Counted from the stretch's first letter, positions 24,447-37,150 are shown. The stretch is DNA of 64,000 bases from Symsagittifera roscoffensis (GCF_963678635.1 NC_087064.1:78842512-78906511), one strand, 5' to 3'. Translations and numbers: made by a program. The notes: generated by a model not told the origin, from the sequence alone.

Positions 24447-24645
24447 GAAATGTGGAAACTCTATTACCTATCTTAGTACATAGAGAAATATATAACCTAT
24501 CTCATTACATGGCAAATTCGGGTGCCAAAAGAAACTAACCATTTTATCATCTGAATTCTGAAACCTATAACCTATTTTAATACACTGAGAAACTTATTCA
24601 CTATTTTTATACGTTACAAACCTATTCCCTATCTGAATACATACT
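24447..24645 (+). repeat. degenerate ~30 bp repeats with 'acctatctta.tacat' core
   Basis: Variants of 'gaaacctataacctatttt' followed by 'aatacactgag' recur about five times at uneven spacing. The same array is at about 33337-33530 in copy B. Confidence 0.6.
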
Positions 24646-26107
24646 CGCCGGTATAGGAAACTAATAACGACGCATCCTAATACCAAATCTTTCAATGAGA
24701 GATACCAAAAGCAGATGTTGGAGAAGGTCATTTCGAGACCCAAAAAAATCTTGCTAAATCCTTAAACCATTAATTGATACTTTCATAGATGATAGCTGAG
24801 AAAGTTTATCTCAATTTTGAAAAAGGTTAATCTCCTGAACTTTTTTTTCGTAATAAACGTTTCGCCCCTTCGGATGCTTGAAAATTTCGCCCCTTCGGAT
24901 GCTTGAAGCACAAATGGTTTCGACGGTCATAAACTTCAAGAACACTAACAAATTTTTTTCAGCATCGGCACTAAGAAGAAGTATCTACTGGCAAAGGATC
25001 TAAACCGAAGAAGTTACCTACTTGTATAGCGCCAAAAAAATGACTCAAATATTTATACTGAGTAGTTTGCGTTTATGTGACAAATTTGTTTGTTTTTTGG
25101 TGTTTTTGTAAGGCAGCCATAATAATTTTGATTTGAGTTGACATGTTATTTTCTGTTTTAGCTATTTACAGCATATTTTTCAATGTTCTTTCAACTGAAA
25201 GGTATGACAAACTTTGAAAAGTGACTCTTTACATTGAAAAGTGCAGTGGCTTAATAGCCAAACCCTCAAACCAATGTTTTGCTGATATTTAGTTAGCTAT
25301 GTTTACTAGGCGAGTACAGATGCTAACAATGAAATTTTTAAAACTTAATTAACAAACCTTTTGTAGCTTTTTTATTTCGGTAAACTCCTGTGATGAAATG
25401 AAAACTTTGGACTGCTAGTTTCCGTTATTTGGCTCTGCATCAGCGGAGATTTTTTGAACTAGTTATAAAATTATTTATAAAGCTAAAAACGAATATAAAA
25501 ACCGTTTTAGAAAATTTTGTCGGAAAATTTTTTATCTAACAACTTTCTTCTAAGAAAAGTCACTATCTTACAATTTTCTTTAAAGAAAAAGTCTCTGTCT
25601 TGTTACTTTTTTGAAGCCTAAAATATGTAAGAAGTAGAATTCTCATAAGAAAAGATCCGTAAGATAAGATAGCGACTTTTGGTCAACTTGAAATAGTTCA
25701 ACTCTTGGGTCAAACAAGGTTTTTGGCCTGCTGTGTATAAGAATTTTGTCTTTGTTTTCCTAGACGACCGCTTGTTCAACCAGAAATGGTAAAGAACCAA
25801 ATCAATATTTTTACGACAATTTTGACAAAAAACTGGAGTTCATAAAAGCACAGTTTGCATGTGATATGCTTGTATTATAGTGGAAATGACGTCTGATTTG
25901 CTTGTTGTTCCGTTTAAATCAAGATGAAAATCAGAAAATTGAAAACACCTAACTAAATTCACTAAATAAAAATATATTTATTCAGTTTTGAAAGCCAGAA
26001 AATTTTGTATTTTTGGGTCATATTGCACAAAAATGTTTATTTCGGTGTTTTAAATGATCTATTAAATTAAGTGTTGTTGTTATCTACTCGTATCAATGAG
26101 AAATTAT

Positions 26108-26431
26108 TTTTCAGACTTTCAAAGAAAGTGGCGGAATAATTGTGCTTGGGTGGTTTTTTTTTTCAGACAGACATTTTTTGACATTTGAAAAAATGTTTAC
26201 CTGAGTTATTTTTTATAAAGTTATGTGGTTTTAAAATTGGCCATTTTGGCCAGTTTGGGACATTTAACACCTGATATATTTAGCGCTATTAACGCGTAAG
26301 CGGATATTTAATCCGTCTTAGAAATCGTTCGAAATTGGTTGAAGCAAGCTATCTTTGTGATAATTGCTACTTTATTAGTAGCGAAGTCTATTACTTTGAT
26401 TTTTATATGGCGTGTTGGGGGATATTTTTTT
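26108..26431 (+). mobile_element. Helentron-like element, old degenerate copy
   Basis: 'cagactttcaaagaaagtgg' start, weak core 'agcgctattaacgcgtaagc' near 26281 and the 'tatatggcgtgttggggg' block. It shares its site with 35050-35285 and with the inverted 42366-42771, so it predates the segmental duplication. An inverted pair 'ttgggagaata'/'tattctcccaa' follows at about 26449 and 26489. Confidence 0.65.
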
Positions 26432-27264
26432 TATTTTGAAATTAATATTTGGGAGAATACTTAGATTCAAACTATATATTCACTAAGAATATTCTCCCAA
26501 TTATTAATCAAAACGGCTATTGTAGTTTGCCTATAAACAAAAATCAATTTATGGCGATTGTTTCTAAATGAGAACTGAACATGTCAAAATCTGTTTTATT
26601 AACTTTCCGATCTGAAAATTCACTCATTGCTCGATGAGATTTCTTAAACGTAATTGTGTTATACCTTATTTATAGTATCAATATTGATCAAATTAGTATC
26701 AAATTGCATAATGCAACAGATGCGCTGCTACCCTTTTTTAACTTTTTAAAGAAAAACTGTCAGCGTGACTTCTGGTTAAGGAGACGAGGCATGTTTTTGA
26801 TAATGTATATTTGGTTGAAGTATAATACATGTAAAAACAGATGTACTTGAGAGGGTTTGGAAATTAGACGACAAGTAAACTAGACATCTCCAATAGAACA
26901 GTAATCGGAGGTCAAATTCTTTTGCAAATGTAGTATTTTCGACGAATAGCAAAGTGCTAACAAAACTTTTTGCTTGAGCAAATTTTCGCCAATACAAAAA
27001 AAGTTTATAATCCCACTGAATATCAAAATGTTTTTAGAAAGTGATTTTTTAAAATTTTATTCCAATCATTAATTATTATGAGTTTTTTTTTTGAAATACA
27101 TAAATAATGCAATTGCGAACTGTGGAAAACAGTTGCGCACTTAAAAAAGCTCGAACTAAAGTTAATTGTAGTCAGCCAAAGTAAATTGTAGTCAGTAAAC
27201 AAATTTCCATCACATTATCAATACAATTATGTCTAATTTCCCATATTTGCATTTATTGTTTATT

Positions 27265-27793
27265 GTTCCGACTTTCGATACAAAAATACGAGATATTTTG
27301 GCTCGGGGTGGGTTTTTTTTTTCTTCAGACAAGTTTGGACTTTTTAACTAGCCATTTTTGACGGAATTTTTTTAAATCATCCGAAAGGTATTGTTGTCCT
27401 GAGCTCAAATTTGAAAAAGATACTTCACCTGTGATCATTTTTCGTAGGGTTATTGGGGTTTAAAAATTGCCATTTTGGCCAATTTGGGACAATTAACGCG
27501 CGATATATTTCGCGCTTTTAACGCGTAAGCGGAGATTTAATCCGTCCTAGATTTCGTACCAAATTGGTTTAACGAAGCTTATTTGCCATAATTGATTTGT
27601 TACAAGTAGCAAAATCTATCCTTTTGTACTTTAAATGGCGTGTGGGGGATGATTTTCATACAAAATTTCAAAATTTAGAAAAAAAAAATTTCATATTGTT
27701 TTACTTTTAATTTTTAAATGTTATTACTGCTCCATAAAACTTAAAAAGCAATCGGAACATTCAGGGCTTCGCTCTGATACGGGCAGTCTTGTT
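27265..27793 (+). mobile_element. Helentron-like element, full-length copy (filled site)
   Basis: Runs from 'gttccgactttcgatac' to 'gcagtcttgtt'. The left end and the subterminal 'tcggaac' near the right end form a short inverted pair. The 3' end holds the hairpin 'cagggcttcgctctg'. The flanks 'tttatt' and 'ttttttggccacg' are contiguous at 36594/36595 in copy B, which is the matching empty site. No coding capacity, so it is non-autonomous. Confidence 0.88.
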
Positions 27794-28016
27794 TTTTTTG
27801 GCCACGTTCAATCTGCTTTTCGTCTAATATCCTAGAGCCCGTGCTTAAGAGATCCAATTGAATATTTCCTGAATGTTCTATCAGATGGCTAGAAATGTTT
27901 TTGCAAATCGATGCGTTTTTGCAAACCGAAGTATTTACCATAGTACTACTTCTTTTAATATGTATGGCAAAAAGTTAACTGCATCAGTGAAAATATGTAA
28001 TGAGTCTTTGATTGTT

Positions 28017-28553
28017 GTTCCGACTTTCGATACGAAAGTAACGGAATATTTGTGCTCGGGGTGGGTTTTTTTTCCTTCAGACAAATTTCGACTTTTTAAC
28101 TAGCCATTTTTGACGGAATTTTTTCATATCATTCAAAAAGTATTGTTGTCTTGAGCTTAAATTTGAAACGATTTTTGACCTGTGATCATTTTTTGTAATG
28201 TTATGAGGGTTTAAAGATTGCCATTTTGGCCACTCTGACCAATTTGGGACAATTAACGCGCGATATAATTCGCGCTATTAACGCGTAAGCGGAGATTTAT
28301 TCCGTCTTAGATATCGTTCCAAATTGGTTTAACGAAGCTCATTTGCCATAATTAATTTGTTAGTTACAAGAAGCGAAATTTATCCTTTTGTACTTTAAAT
28401 GGCGTGTGGGGAGATGATTTTCATTTAAAAAAATTTCAAATTTTAGAAAAAAAAAAATTTCATTTTGTTTTACTATTAATTTTTTAATGCTATTACTGCT
28501 CCATAAAACTTAAAAAGCAGTCGGAACATTCAAGGCTTCGCCCTGATCTTGTT
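28017..28553 (+). mobile_element. Helentron-like element, full-length copy
   Basis: 'gttccgactttcgatacgaa' start, CpG core at ~28255-28293 and terminal 'caaggcttcgccctgatctt' ending at gtt 28553. A small deletion removes part of the 'acgagcagtc' tail. Confidence 0.88.
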
Positions 28554-28776
28554 TTTTTTGGCCACGTTCAATTAGCTTTTCGTCTAATTTCCTAGGGCCC
28601 GTGCTTAAGAGATCCGATTGAATATTTCCTGAATGTTCTATCAGATGGCTAGAAATGTTTTTGCAAATCGATGCATTTTTGCAAACCGAAGTATTTACCA
28701 TAGTAGTATTTCTTTTAATATGTATGGCAAAAAGTTAACTGCATCATTGAAAATTTGTAATGAGTCTCTGATTGTT

Positions 28777-29215
28777 GTTCCGACTTTCGATTTGAAAGTA
28801 ACGGAATATTTGTGCTCGGGGTGGGTTTTTTTTCTTCAAACAAATTTCGACTTTAAAACTAGCCATTTTTGACGAAATTTTTTTTATATCATTCAATAAG
28901 TATTGTTGTCCTGAGCTTAATTTTGAAAAGGTCTTTCACCTGTGATCCTTTTTTCGTAAAATTATGAGGGTTTAAAGATTGCCATTTTGGCCATTCTGAC
29001 CAATTTGGGACAATTAGCGCGCGATATAATTCACGCTATTAACGCGTAAGCGGAGATTTAATCCGTCTTATAAATCGTTCCAAATTAGTTGAAATAAGCT
29101 TATTTGCCATAATTGATTTGTTACAAGGAACGAAATCTATCTTTTTGTACTTTATATGGCGTGTGGTTGGATGATCTTTATTAAAAAATTCATTTCGAAA
29201 AAAAAGTTTCATTAA
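28777..29215 (+). mobile_element. Helentron-like element, 3'-truncated copy
   Basis: The same start and core as the preceding two copies. It ends within the A/T-rich region after 'tatatggcgtgtggttgg', where the segmental duplication begins. Confidence 0.82.
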
Positions 29216-30852
29216 TAGACCTTAAAAAAACATGGACAAAAAACATCAACTCGAAGATGAAGAAACGCGATTTCCAAACCTTTACCTTTGCTTTGTTCAA
29301 AAAAGACAGAACAAATTGCACAAGAGGCGTCAGCATCTCGATCTCGGAATGACATCTATCTAAAGGTTTTGGATGCGATTGAAAAAAAGTTATGAAAAAT
29401 GTAATATTATTGCTTTTTCATCTGAATAAAGGTAAAATTTATTGTTTTTCAGGCAATATTGTAAGCAAAAAAAACTTCGATTGGAACTGTATCAATTTTT
29501 TGTTTTTAATTGGTTGTTTTCAAAACTTCTCGCATAAATTGAGACTGTGTTTGGTTCCATGAAATTCTTCAAAACAAGTTGAGTAAGGGGCAAAAACTAC
29601 AATTTATTTTAAGTGTTGATAGAAAATAATCGAAAAAAGAAAAACAATCTTCAAAAAAACTTTTCAAGACAGAATTTGTTGACGCTGATATTCGTTGGAT
29701 TGTTTTAAAATTGGTTTTATAGCTGAAAAGATGTTTCCATCACAATTGTTTTCAATGTTTGAATTGACCATTTATCAGATTTTAACATCAAATTTCTACA
29801 AAAACATACGTGGTGGACCGATGTTGATGGTGGAGATTGTATCAGTATTTCGTTGTATAAGAACGGCAATAAATCAATTTTTTTGTTAAAAGTATGCAGG
29901 AAACTTCAACAAAAAGAATACTTTCAGATGAATGAATCTTGTTTTTATGTACACAAATTGGCTGGGATTGTGTTACTGATAAATAAACAAGAAACCAATA
30001 ATAAAATTGAAGATAAAGGAAATAATTTCAATTCGCGTTTTAAATTCGATTCTGAAACCGATTCTCAATTTGTAAGAAATTGTTTTGATCGGTTAACCAA
30101 ATATTAAAAACTTCTTGTTGTGTTTGCTAGAGTATTTAAAAACGAAATTGGAAATTTTTAGGTTTATTGGTCTGTTTTTGTTTCCCTGGCTTAAGAAAAA
30201 GGAAATCAGAAAAAAACATGACTGAGTGTCGATGGTGTGAAATGAAGAGTTTTGATAAAAAGGCTCACTTCTCAACATCTCGGTGTCAAATGAATAGGTC
30301 AATTGCGTATGTGTACACATAGAGAACATTGCAGTATGATTTTTTGATTTTGAAAATCCATCTATATAACCGCTTTTCTGATTGGGAAAAAAATGAAACG
30401 TTTTCGCAATTTTTTGTTCTGATTGATTATTATCAAAACGGATTAAAAAAATCGAATGTATGTTAAGTGTGGTTCTAACTGGCCTATAACAAAAAAATAG
30501 ACCATAACTTCATTGAAAATAATGTTCAATTCTGAAGGGTTGATATCAAATTTGATAAAAAATGCACCATATCTAACGCCCGTTTCTGATTGGTTGATAT
30601 AAAATTGGACAAGCAATCCATAATTAGTGATGCTCGATTCTGATTGATTGGCGTTGAACTGGAAAAAATCCATTAAAATATTAGTTCAAATCTGATTGTT
30701 TGATGTCAAACATGATGAAATTTTCATTTTAAGTAAGGCTGGCTTCAGGTTGGTGGAATCAAAATGGATATAATTTCCATAATGAGTAATGCTCAATTCT
30801 GGTAGTTTGATGTCAAAACTTTTTGAATTTCTATAATAAATGAAAACTTGAT

Positions 30853-31582
30853 TCTAATTGATTTGTTTTTATTTGAGCTACATCAGATAGAATTAATTCC
30901 TTTTTAATTCAATTAATTTTGAAAACATTCGGATAAAACTTTTGTATAAGTTTTATTTTTTTTTCAGATTTCTTTAATTTTCCCAAGTTGTAATTTATCT
31001 CGGGTTGATTGTTTACTTTTTATAATGCCGACACTGAAATTAAACAAAAAAAAATGCATGTCCTGAGTGTCGCCGAGACACTACACGTAAAGATGAGCCA
31101 AAATATCGTAGACGCTGTGGTTTTTCAAAGTGTTCGAACCTTTTTTTCATGCATATATCAGCAAGGAACTGATATTTAATATCAAGAATAAGCACTTCAT
31201 TTACTCCCTTTGTCAAAAAATTTTTTTTGAATAAATACTTGCCAAGTAACTTCCTAACACAGTCCAGGACAAGGAAAGTTTGTAAGTTTGTGATAAAACA
31301 TATTGAAGAGAGGAGAAATGAGGGCAATTAATAACTTATACCGAGAAACAGTATCGTGAAAATAATCTAGAAACCTAAACAGTTTTGATAAATTGAAAAC
31401 TTTAGTAAATACTAAACAAGGTTTCCCCAGGTATTTTAACCTTCATTAAATGTTTTTGTTCAAAGAATCTGGTTCATGATGAACTCAATTCGAAAAAAAA
31501 CCCAGTGCAAATTTCTCCAATCTACAGTAATAACTGCAATGGTAGCAAACTTACAGAAATTCCGATGTCTCGAATTTGCAGC
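30853..31582. other. 730 bp segment present only in copy B
   Basis: The flanks 'aaaacttgat' and 'agattgcattaaattag' are nearly contiguous in copy A at ~22713. No terminal repeats or target duplication are seen, so a deletion from copy A is as likely as an insertion into B. A 95-codon minus frame (31040-31327) has no recognisable domain. Confidence 0.75.
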
Positions 31583-34500
31583 AAGATTGCATTAAATTAG
31601 TTAATGAAGTGATACATATTTGTTAAAAAACTTTAAAAAGTACTGGATATTTGTAAAACATCGACTAACTGAACTGTGTTACCTAGCTATCCTTTTGTAA
31701 TCCTCCTAGTTTAGTATCTTTTAAAATTTTTATACACTAGTGAGTTTTTAAGTAGAAAATTAGTGAGTTATACACTTAGCTTTATGATTTTTTATTGTTT
31801 TCCTACGCATTCCGAAATTTTTTTATAACTAACCCAGAAATGATAAAAACTTGAGTGTTTTTGGTAGAGTTTGAATATTCCAAGACAAATTATACAAATC
31901 TCTAAACAAAAATTCACTTCAACAAAAATTGAACGTTGAAACAGGAATTGCAGTTATCAGGTTTAGCGATTTCTGAAAGCTCTAAGCAAAAAAGATTTTT
32001 TGATTCTATTTTTTGTTTTTGTGTAGTAATAATTTTCCATCCTAATTTGAATTTTTGAGCTACATTTTCGAGCTTCAAATAAAACAAAAAAAATCAAGCA
32101 GAAACCAAGAAAAACCTATACTAATGTTTTTTGAAAATGTAAATTTGAAAATTCGTGTTAGTTATTTAGAAACTTTGAAAAATCTAGCTTGAATTTAGGC
32201 TATAAATTATAACTGAACGTGAATGCAACATAAAGTTTTCTCTAGTACGAGCAATTATGTGGAATCTATTGCAAATTTTTGTTTCCATTAATTAATGAAG
32301 AGAGTAAAGGCATAAAAAAATTAGATTTGTTAAGGTAATTTTCTCTGGACTAAACCTAACTCGGACGCAAACTTGATCGTTTAATTAATACAGATTAAAT
32401 ACTAACTTAGAATTTTTTTCAAAGTTAGATACAATTTTTAAAATTGAACTCCACAATTGTTTCATCCACAATTTACTTCACAGATTTCATCAACAAATTT
32501 CTTCAACAATTATCTCTTATATGAAACTAGATTGATAAAAGTGATAAAAGAAGTTGTGCATAATGTGAGTTTACCCTAATTCAGTTTAAAAAACAATTAA
32601 TTTTTCTATTGTACTGATTCAATTAATTTAGATTCAGGTACAAGGACTTTGACTCTTTGAAATAAACTTGGGGTATTTTTTGGAAAAACTTGGAGAAATC
32701 TTCGGAAAGGTTGAATCGAGTTATGGAGTTTTTTGAGAAAATCTCCAAATATTTTGCTTGAATCAATCATTTGAGTTGATGTTGTTCACTTATTAGATAT
32801 CTTCTGGAACGGAAAAATAATGAAGTAGATAAAGAAAAATATATTGAATTTTAGATAGATACTGAGTATTTTGTAATCCTCCTAGTTTAGGAGCTTTTAA
32901 AACTTTTATTCACTAGTGAGTTTTTAAGTAGAACATTAGTGGAGGATTTTCAATGTTTTATATGTTAAATTTTTCAAATCTTGATTATTTTCGATCCGGT
33001 ATTCGGAAGATTTAACCAAACTCCAGCTAGTTTTCAGCATAAACTCAACTAGTTAGAGAATTGCGTTTAGTATTTAGAACACCATGGAAAATAAGTTATA
33101 GCTCAAATTGGATCAAATCCTACGGAACTTTACAGAAAAAAAACATAATTTTTGGGCAAATATTTTAACAATTGACTTACCATGATTTGAAAAATGCTTT
33201 TATTCCATACGCAAAACACCAATGATATTTACCATTAACATAACGCGCAGCAAAAAAATTTTCAAAAAAAAATTACTATTCTCTTACCGTGGTAATGAAT
33301 CATTGTATCATTGCAAAATCTATACCTAACTGAAATGTGGAAACTCTATTACCTATCTTAGTACATAGAGAAATATATAACCTATCTCATTACATGGCAA
33401 ATTCGGGTGCCAAAAGAAACTAACCATTTTATCATCTGAATTCTGAAACCTATAACCTATTTTAATACACTGAGAAACTTATTCACTATTTTTATACGTT
33501 ACAAACCTATTCCCTATCTGAATACATACTCGCCGGTATAGGAAACTAATAACGACGCATCCTAATACCAAATCTTTCAATGAGAGATACCAAAAGCAGA
33601 TGTTGGAGAAGGTCATTTCGAGACCCGAATAAACCTTGCTAAATCCCTAAACCATTAATTGATACTTTCATAGATGATAGCTGAGAAAGTTTATCTCAAT
33701 TTTGAAAAAAGTTAATCTCCTGAACTTTTCTTCGTAATAAACGTTTGCCCCTTCGAATGCTTGAAAATTTCGCCCCTTCGGATGCTTGAAGCACAAATGG
33801 TTTCGACAGTCATAAACTTCAAGAACACCAACAAAATTTTGTTCAGCATCGGCACTAAGAAGAAGTATCTACTGGCAAAGGATGAAAACCGAAGAAGTTC
33901 CCTACTTGTATTGCGCCAAAAAAAATTAATCAAATATTTGTTCATTTTCTTTTGCTAATTTTTGGAGCTCTGTTACTAGAGTTTCCCAAACTGAGTCATT
34001 TGCGTTTATGTGACAAGTTTGTTTGTTTTTTGGTGTTTTTCTAAGGCAGCCATAATAGTTTTGATTTGAGTTGACGTGTTATTTTCTGTTTTAGCTATTT
34101 ACAGCATAGCTTTTCATGTTCTTTCAACTGAAAGGTATGGCAAACATTGAAAGTGACTCTTTACTTTGAAAAATGCAAGTGACAAACCTTAAAAAGTGCA
34201 CTGGCTTAATAGCCAAACCCTGAAATCAATTTTTTGCCGATATTTAGTTAGTTACGTTTACTAGGCGAGTACAAATGCTAAAAATGAAATTTTTAAAACT
34301 TATTCAACAAACCTTTTGTAGCTCTTATATTTCGGTAAACTTCTGTGATGAAATGAAAATTTTGGACTGCTAGTTTCCGTTATTTGGCTCTGCATCAGCG
34401 GAGATTTTTTGAACAATTTATAAAATTATTTTTAAAGCTAAAAACGAAAATAAAAACCATTTTAGAAAATTTTGTCGGAAAATTTATTATCTAACAACTT

Positions 34501-35049
34501 TCTTCTAAGAAAAGTCAGTATCTTACAATTTTCCTAAAAAAAGTTTCTGTCATGTTACTTTTTTGAAGCGTAAAATATGTAAGAAAAAGGATTCTCATAA
34601 GAAAAGTTCCGTAAGATAAGATAGCGACGTTTGGTCAACTTGAAATAGCTCAACTCTTGGGTCAAACAAGGTTTTTGGCCTGTTGTGTATAAGAATTTTG
34701 TCTTTTTTTTCCTAGCCGACCGCTTGTTCAACCAAAAATGGTAAAGAACCAAGTCAATATTTTTACGACAATTTTGACAAAAAACTGGAGTTCATAAAAG
34801 CACAGTTTGCATGTGATATGCTTGTATTATAGTGGAAATGACGTCTGATTTGCTTGTTGTTCCGCTCAAATCAAGTTGAAAATTAGAAAATTGAAAACAC
34901 CTAACTAAATTCTCTAAACCACAACATATTTTTTAAGTTTTGAAAGCCAGAAATTTTGTCTTTTTGGGTCATGATGCACAAAAGTGTTTATTTCGGTGTT
35001 TTAAATGATCTATTAAATTAAGTGCTGTTGTAATCTACTCGTATCATTT

Positions 35050-35285
35050 TTTTTTCAGACTTTCGAAGAAAAAGACGGAATAATTGTGCTCGGGTGGTTT
35101 TTTCTTTAAGAAAAAGACGGAATAATTGTGCTCGGGTGGTTTTTTCTTTTCAAACATCTTTTGACATTTGAAAAAAAAATTTACCTGTGATTGTTTTTTA
35201 TAAAGTTGTGGTTTTAAAATTGGCCATTTTGGCCAGTTTGAGACATTTAACGCGCGATATATTTAGCGCTATTAACGCGTAAGTA
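35050..35285 (+). mobile_element. Helentron-like element, internally deleted degenerate copy
   Basis: 'cagactttcgaagaaaaaga' start; the 'aagacggaataattgtgctc' block is doubled at 35069 and 35109; then the core 'acgcgcgatatatttagcgc', breaking off at 'aacgcgtaagtaagg'. Confidence 0.65.
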
Positions 35286-35400
35286 AGGATATTCTCCCAA
35301 TTATTAATCAAAACGGCTATTGTAGTTTGCCTATAAACACAAATCAATTTACGGCAATTTTTTCTAAATGAGAACTGAACATGTCAAATTCTGTTTTATT

Positions 35401-35927
35401 GTTCCGACTTTCGATACGAAAGTTACGGAATATTTGTGCTCGGGATGGGTTTTTTTCTTCAGAAAAATGTCGACTTTTTAACTAGCCATTTTTGACGGAA
35501 TTTTATCATTCGAAAGCTATTGTTGTCCTCAGCTTGAATTTGAAAAGATATTTCACCTGTGATCAATTTTCATAAATTTGTGGGGGTTTAATCATTGCCA
35601 TTTTGGCCAATTTGGGACAATTCACGCGCGATAAATTTCGCGCTATTAACGCGTAAGCGAGGTTTAATCCGTCTTAGAAATCGTTCCAAATTGGTTCAAG
35701 GAAGCTTATATGCCATAATTTTTTGTTAATAGGCGCAAAGTCTATTCTTTTGTACTTTATATGGCGTGTGAGGGGATGATTTTCATTAAAAAACTTCAAA
35801 TTTTAGAAAAAAAAATTTCGTTTTTATTTTATTTCATTTAATTTTTTAAATGTTATTACTGCTGCTCCATAAACCTTAAAGGCAATCAGAACATTCAGGG
35901 CTTCGCCCTGATACGAGCAGTCTTGTT
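35401..35927 (+). mobile_element. Helentron-like element, full-length copy with matching empty site
   Basis: 527 bp from 'gttccgactttcgatacgaa' to 'gagcagtcttgtt'. Copy A reads 'ctgttttatt|aactttccg' at 26600/26601, and here the same flanks enclose the element. The insertion is therefore between T-rich flanks with no target duplication beyond at most TT. Subterminal inverted bases, the 3' hairpin 'cagggcttcgccctg' and the T-T target match Helentron (Helitron2) habits. No ORF, so non-autonomous. Confidence 0.9.
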
Positions 35928-36808
35928 AACTTCCCGATCTGAAAATTCACTCATTGTTCGAAGAGATTTTTTAAACGTAATTGTATTATACCTTATTTAT
36001 AGTATCAACATTGATCAAATTAGTATCAAATTGCAGAATGCAACAGATGCGCTGCTAACCTGTTTTAACTTTTTTTAGAAAAAAACTGTCTGGCGTGATT
36101 TCTGGTTAAGGAGACGAGGTATGTGTTTGATAATATATATTTGGTTAATACATGTTAAAACAGATGTACTTGAGAGGGTTTGGAAATTAGACGATAAGTA
36201 AACTAGACATCTCCAATAGAACAGTAATCGGAGGTCAAATTCTTTTTGCAAATGTAGTATTTTCGACGAATAGCAAAAGGCTAACAAAACTTTTTGCTTG
36301 AACAAACTTTCGCCAATACAAAAAGAGTTTATAACCCCATTGCATATCAAAATGTTTTTCAAAAGTGATTTTTAAAATTTTAATCCAATTATTAATTATA
36401 ATGATTTTTTTTGAAATACATAAAGAATGCAATTGCGAAATGTGGAAAACAGATGCGCACTTTAAAAAGCTCGAAAGAAAGTTAATTGCAGTCAGCCAAA
36501 GTTAATTGTAGTCAGTAAACAAATTTCCAACACGTTATCATTACAATTATGTCTAACTTCCCATATTTAAATTTATTGATTATTTTTTTGGCCACGTCCA
36601 ATTTGCTTTTCGTCTAATTTCCTAGGGCCCGTGCTTAAGAGATCCGATGGAATATTTCCTGAATGTGCTATATCAGATGGCTAGAAATGTTTTTGTAAAT
36701 CGATGCGTTTTTGCAAACCGAAGTATTTACCATAGTACTACTTCTTTTAATATGTATGGCAAAAAATTAACTGCATCAGTGAAAATATGTAATGAATCTC
36801 TGACTGTT

Positions 36809-37150
36809 TTATTTAGAATTCAACTTTTTAGATTTTAATTACAAGCATTTTGAATTCAATTTTCACAGAAAGAAAAAGTTTTTTTTATATTGGAGATAGT
36901 TGGGATTCAGGGGTTCTTTCTTAATAAGAGGTGTCAATTGCACTTTTTTTTTTATTATTTCGGCATATGGTCAAAATGACAAACATCCTATTTATTCTCT
37001 ACTTCAGCTAAATGTCTTTTGTTCAAACTGTATAGGCGAGAAAAATCATTGCCAATATCTTTGGTCAAAGTTTACTCTGCTTAATTTCATCGAAGAAGAG
37101 CCAAAAAGGTTTGGTGAAAGTTAAATTGCAATCCTAAAATTTAAACAAAA
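36809..37150. other. AT-rich spacer, no gene
   Basis: A 74-codon frame at 36900-37124 has no recognisable content. Confidence 0.4.

Larger units (their letters stand above)
21063..28010 (+). repeat. segmental duplication, copy A (pair: 29227-36808)
   Basis: Alignment with 29227-36808 begins at 'aaaacatggacaaaaaac' and continues, high identity first and lower later, to 'gaaaatatgtaatga.tct'. Copy A lacks ~730 bp present in B at 30853-31582 and lacks the element B carries at 35401-35927, but has an element at 27265-27793 that B lacks. It contains the 54-56 bp array, the ~30 bp 'acctat' repeats at 24447-24645 and a doubled 'ttcgccccttcggatgcttg' at 24861 and 24886. No gene is recognised inside. 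Confidence 0.92.
27265..29215 (+). repeat. tandem array: element plus ~224 bp spacer, ~750-760 bp unit
   Basis: Elements start at 27265, 28017 and 28777. The first two are followed by the same spacer ('ggccacgttcaat' to 'gagtctttgattgtt'). The spacer occurs once, without elements, at 36595-36808. The third unit is cut off near 29215, where segmental copy B begins. Confidence 0.85.
29227..36808 (+). repeat. segmental duplication, copy B (pair: 21063-28010)
   Basis: See copy A. Offset is about 8.16 kb at the left end and about 9.3 kb near 36030, the difference coming from the 730 bp segment at 30853-31582, the element at 35401-35927 and smaller indels. Divergence rises to the right: the left part is nearly identical, while 33990-36500 shows many substitutions. 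Confidence 0.92.

Noticed and set aside
31040..31180. Cys-rich plus-strand stretch reminiscent of a zinc finger ('RRRCGFSKCSN')
   Set aside because: Requires a frameshift, cysteine spacing does not fit nuclear-receptor or THAP fingers, and no second finger is present.
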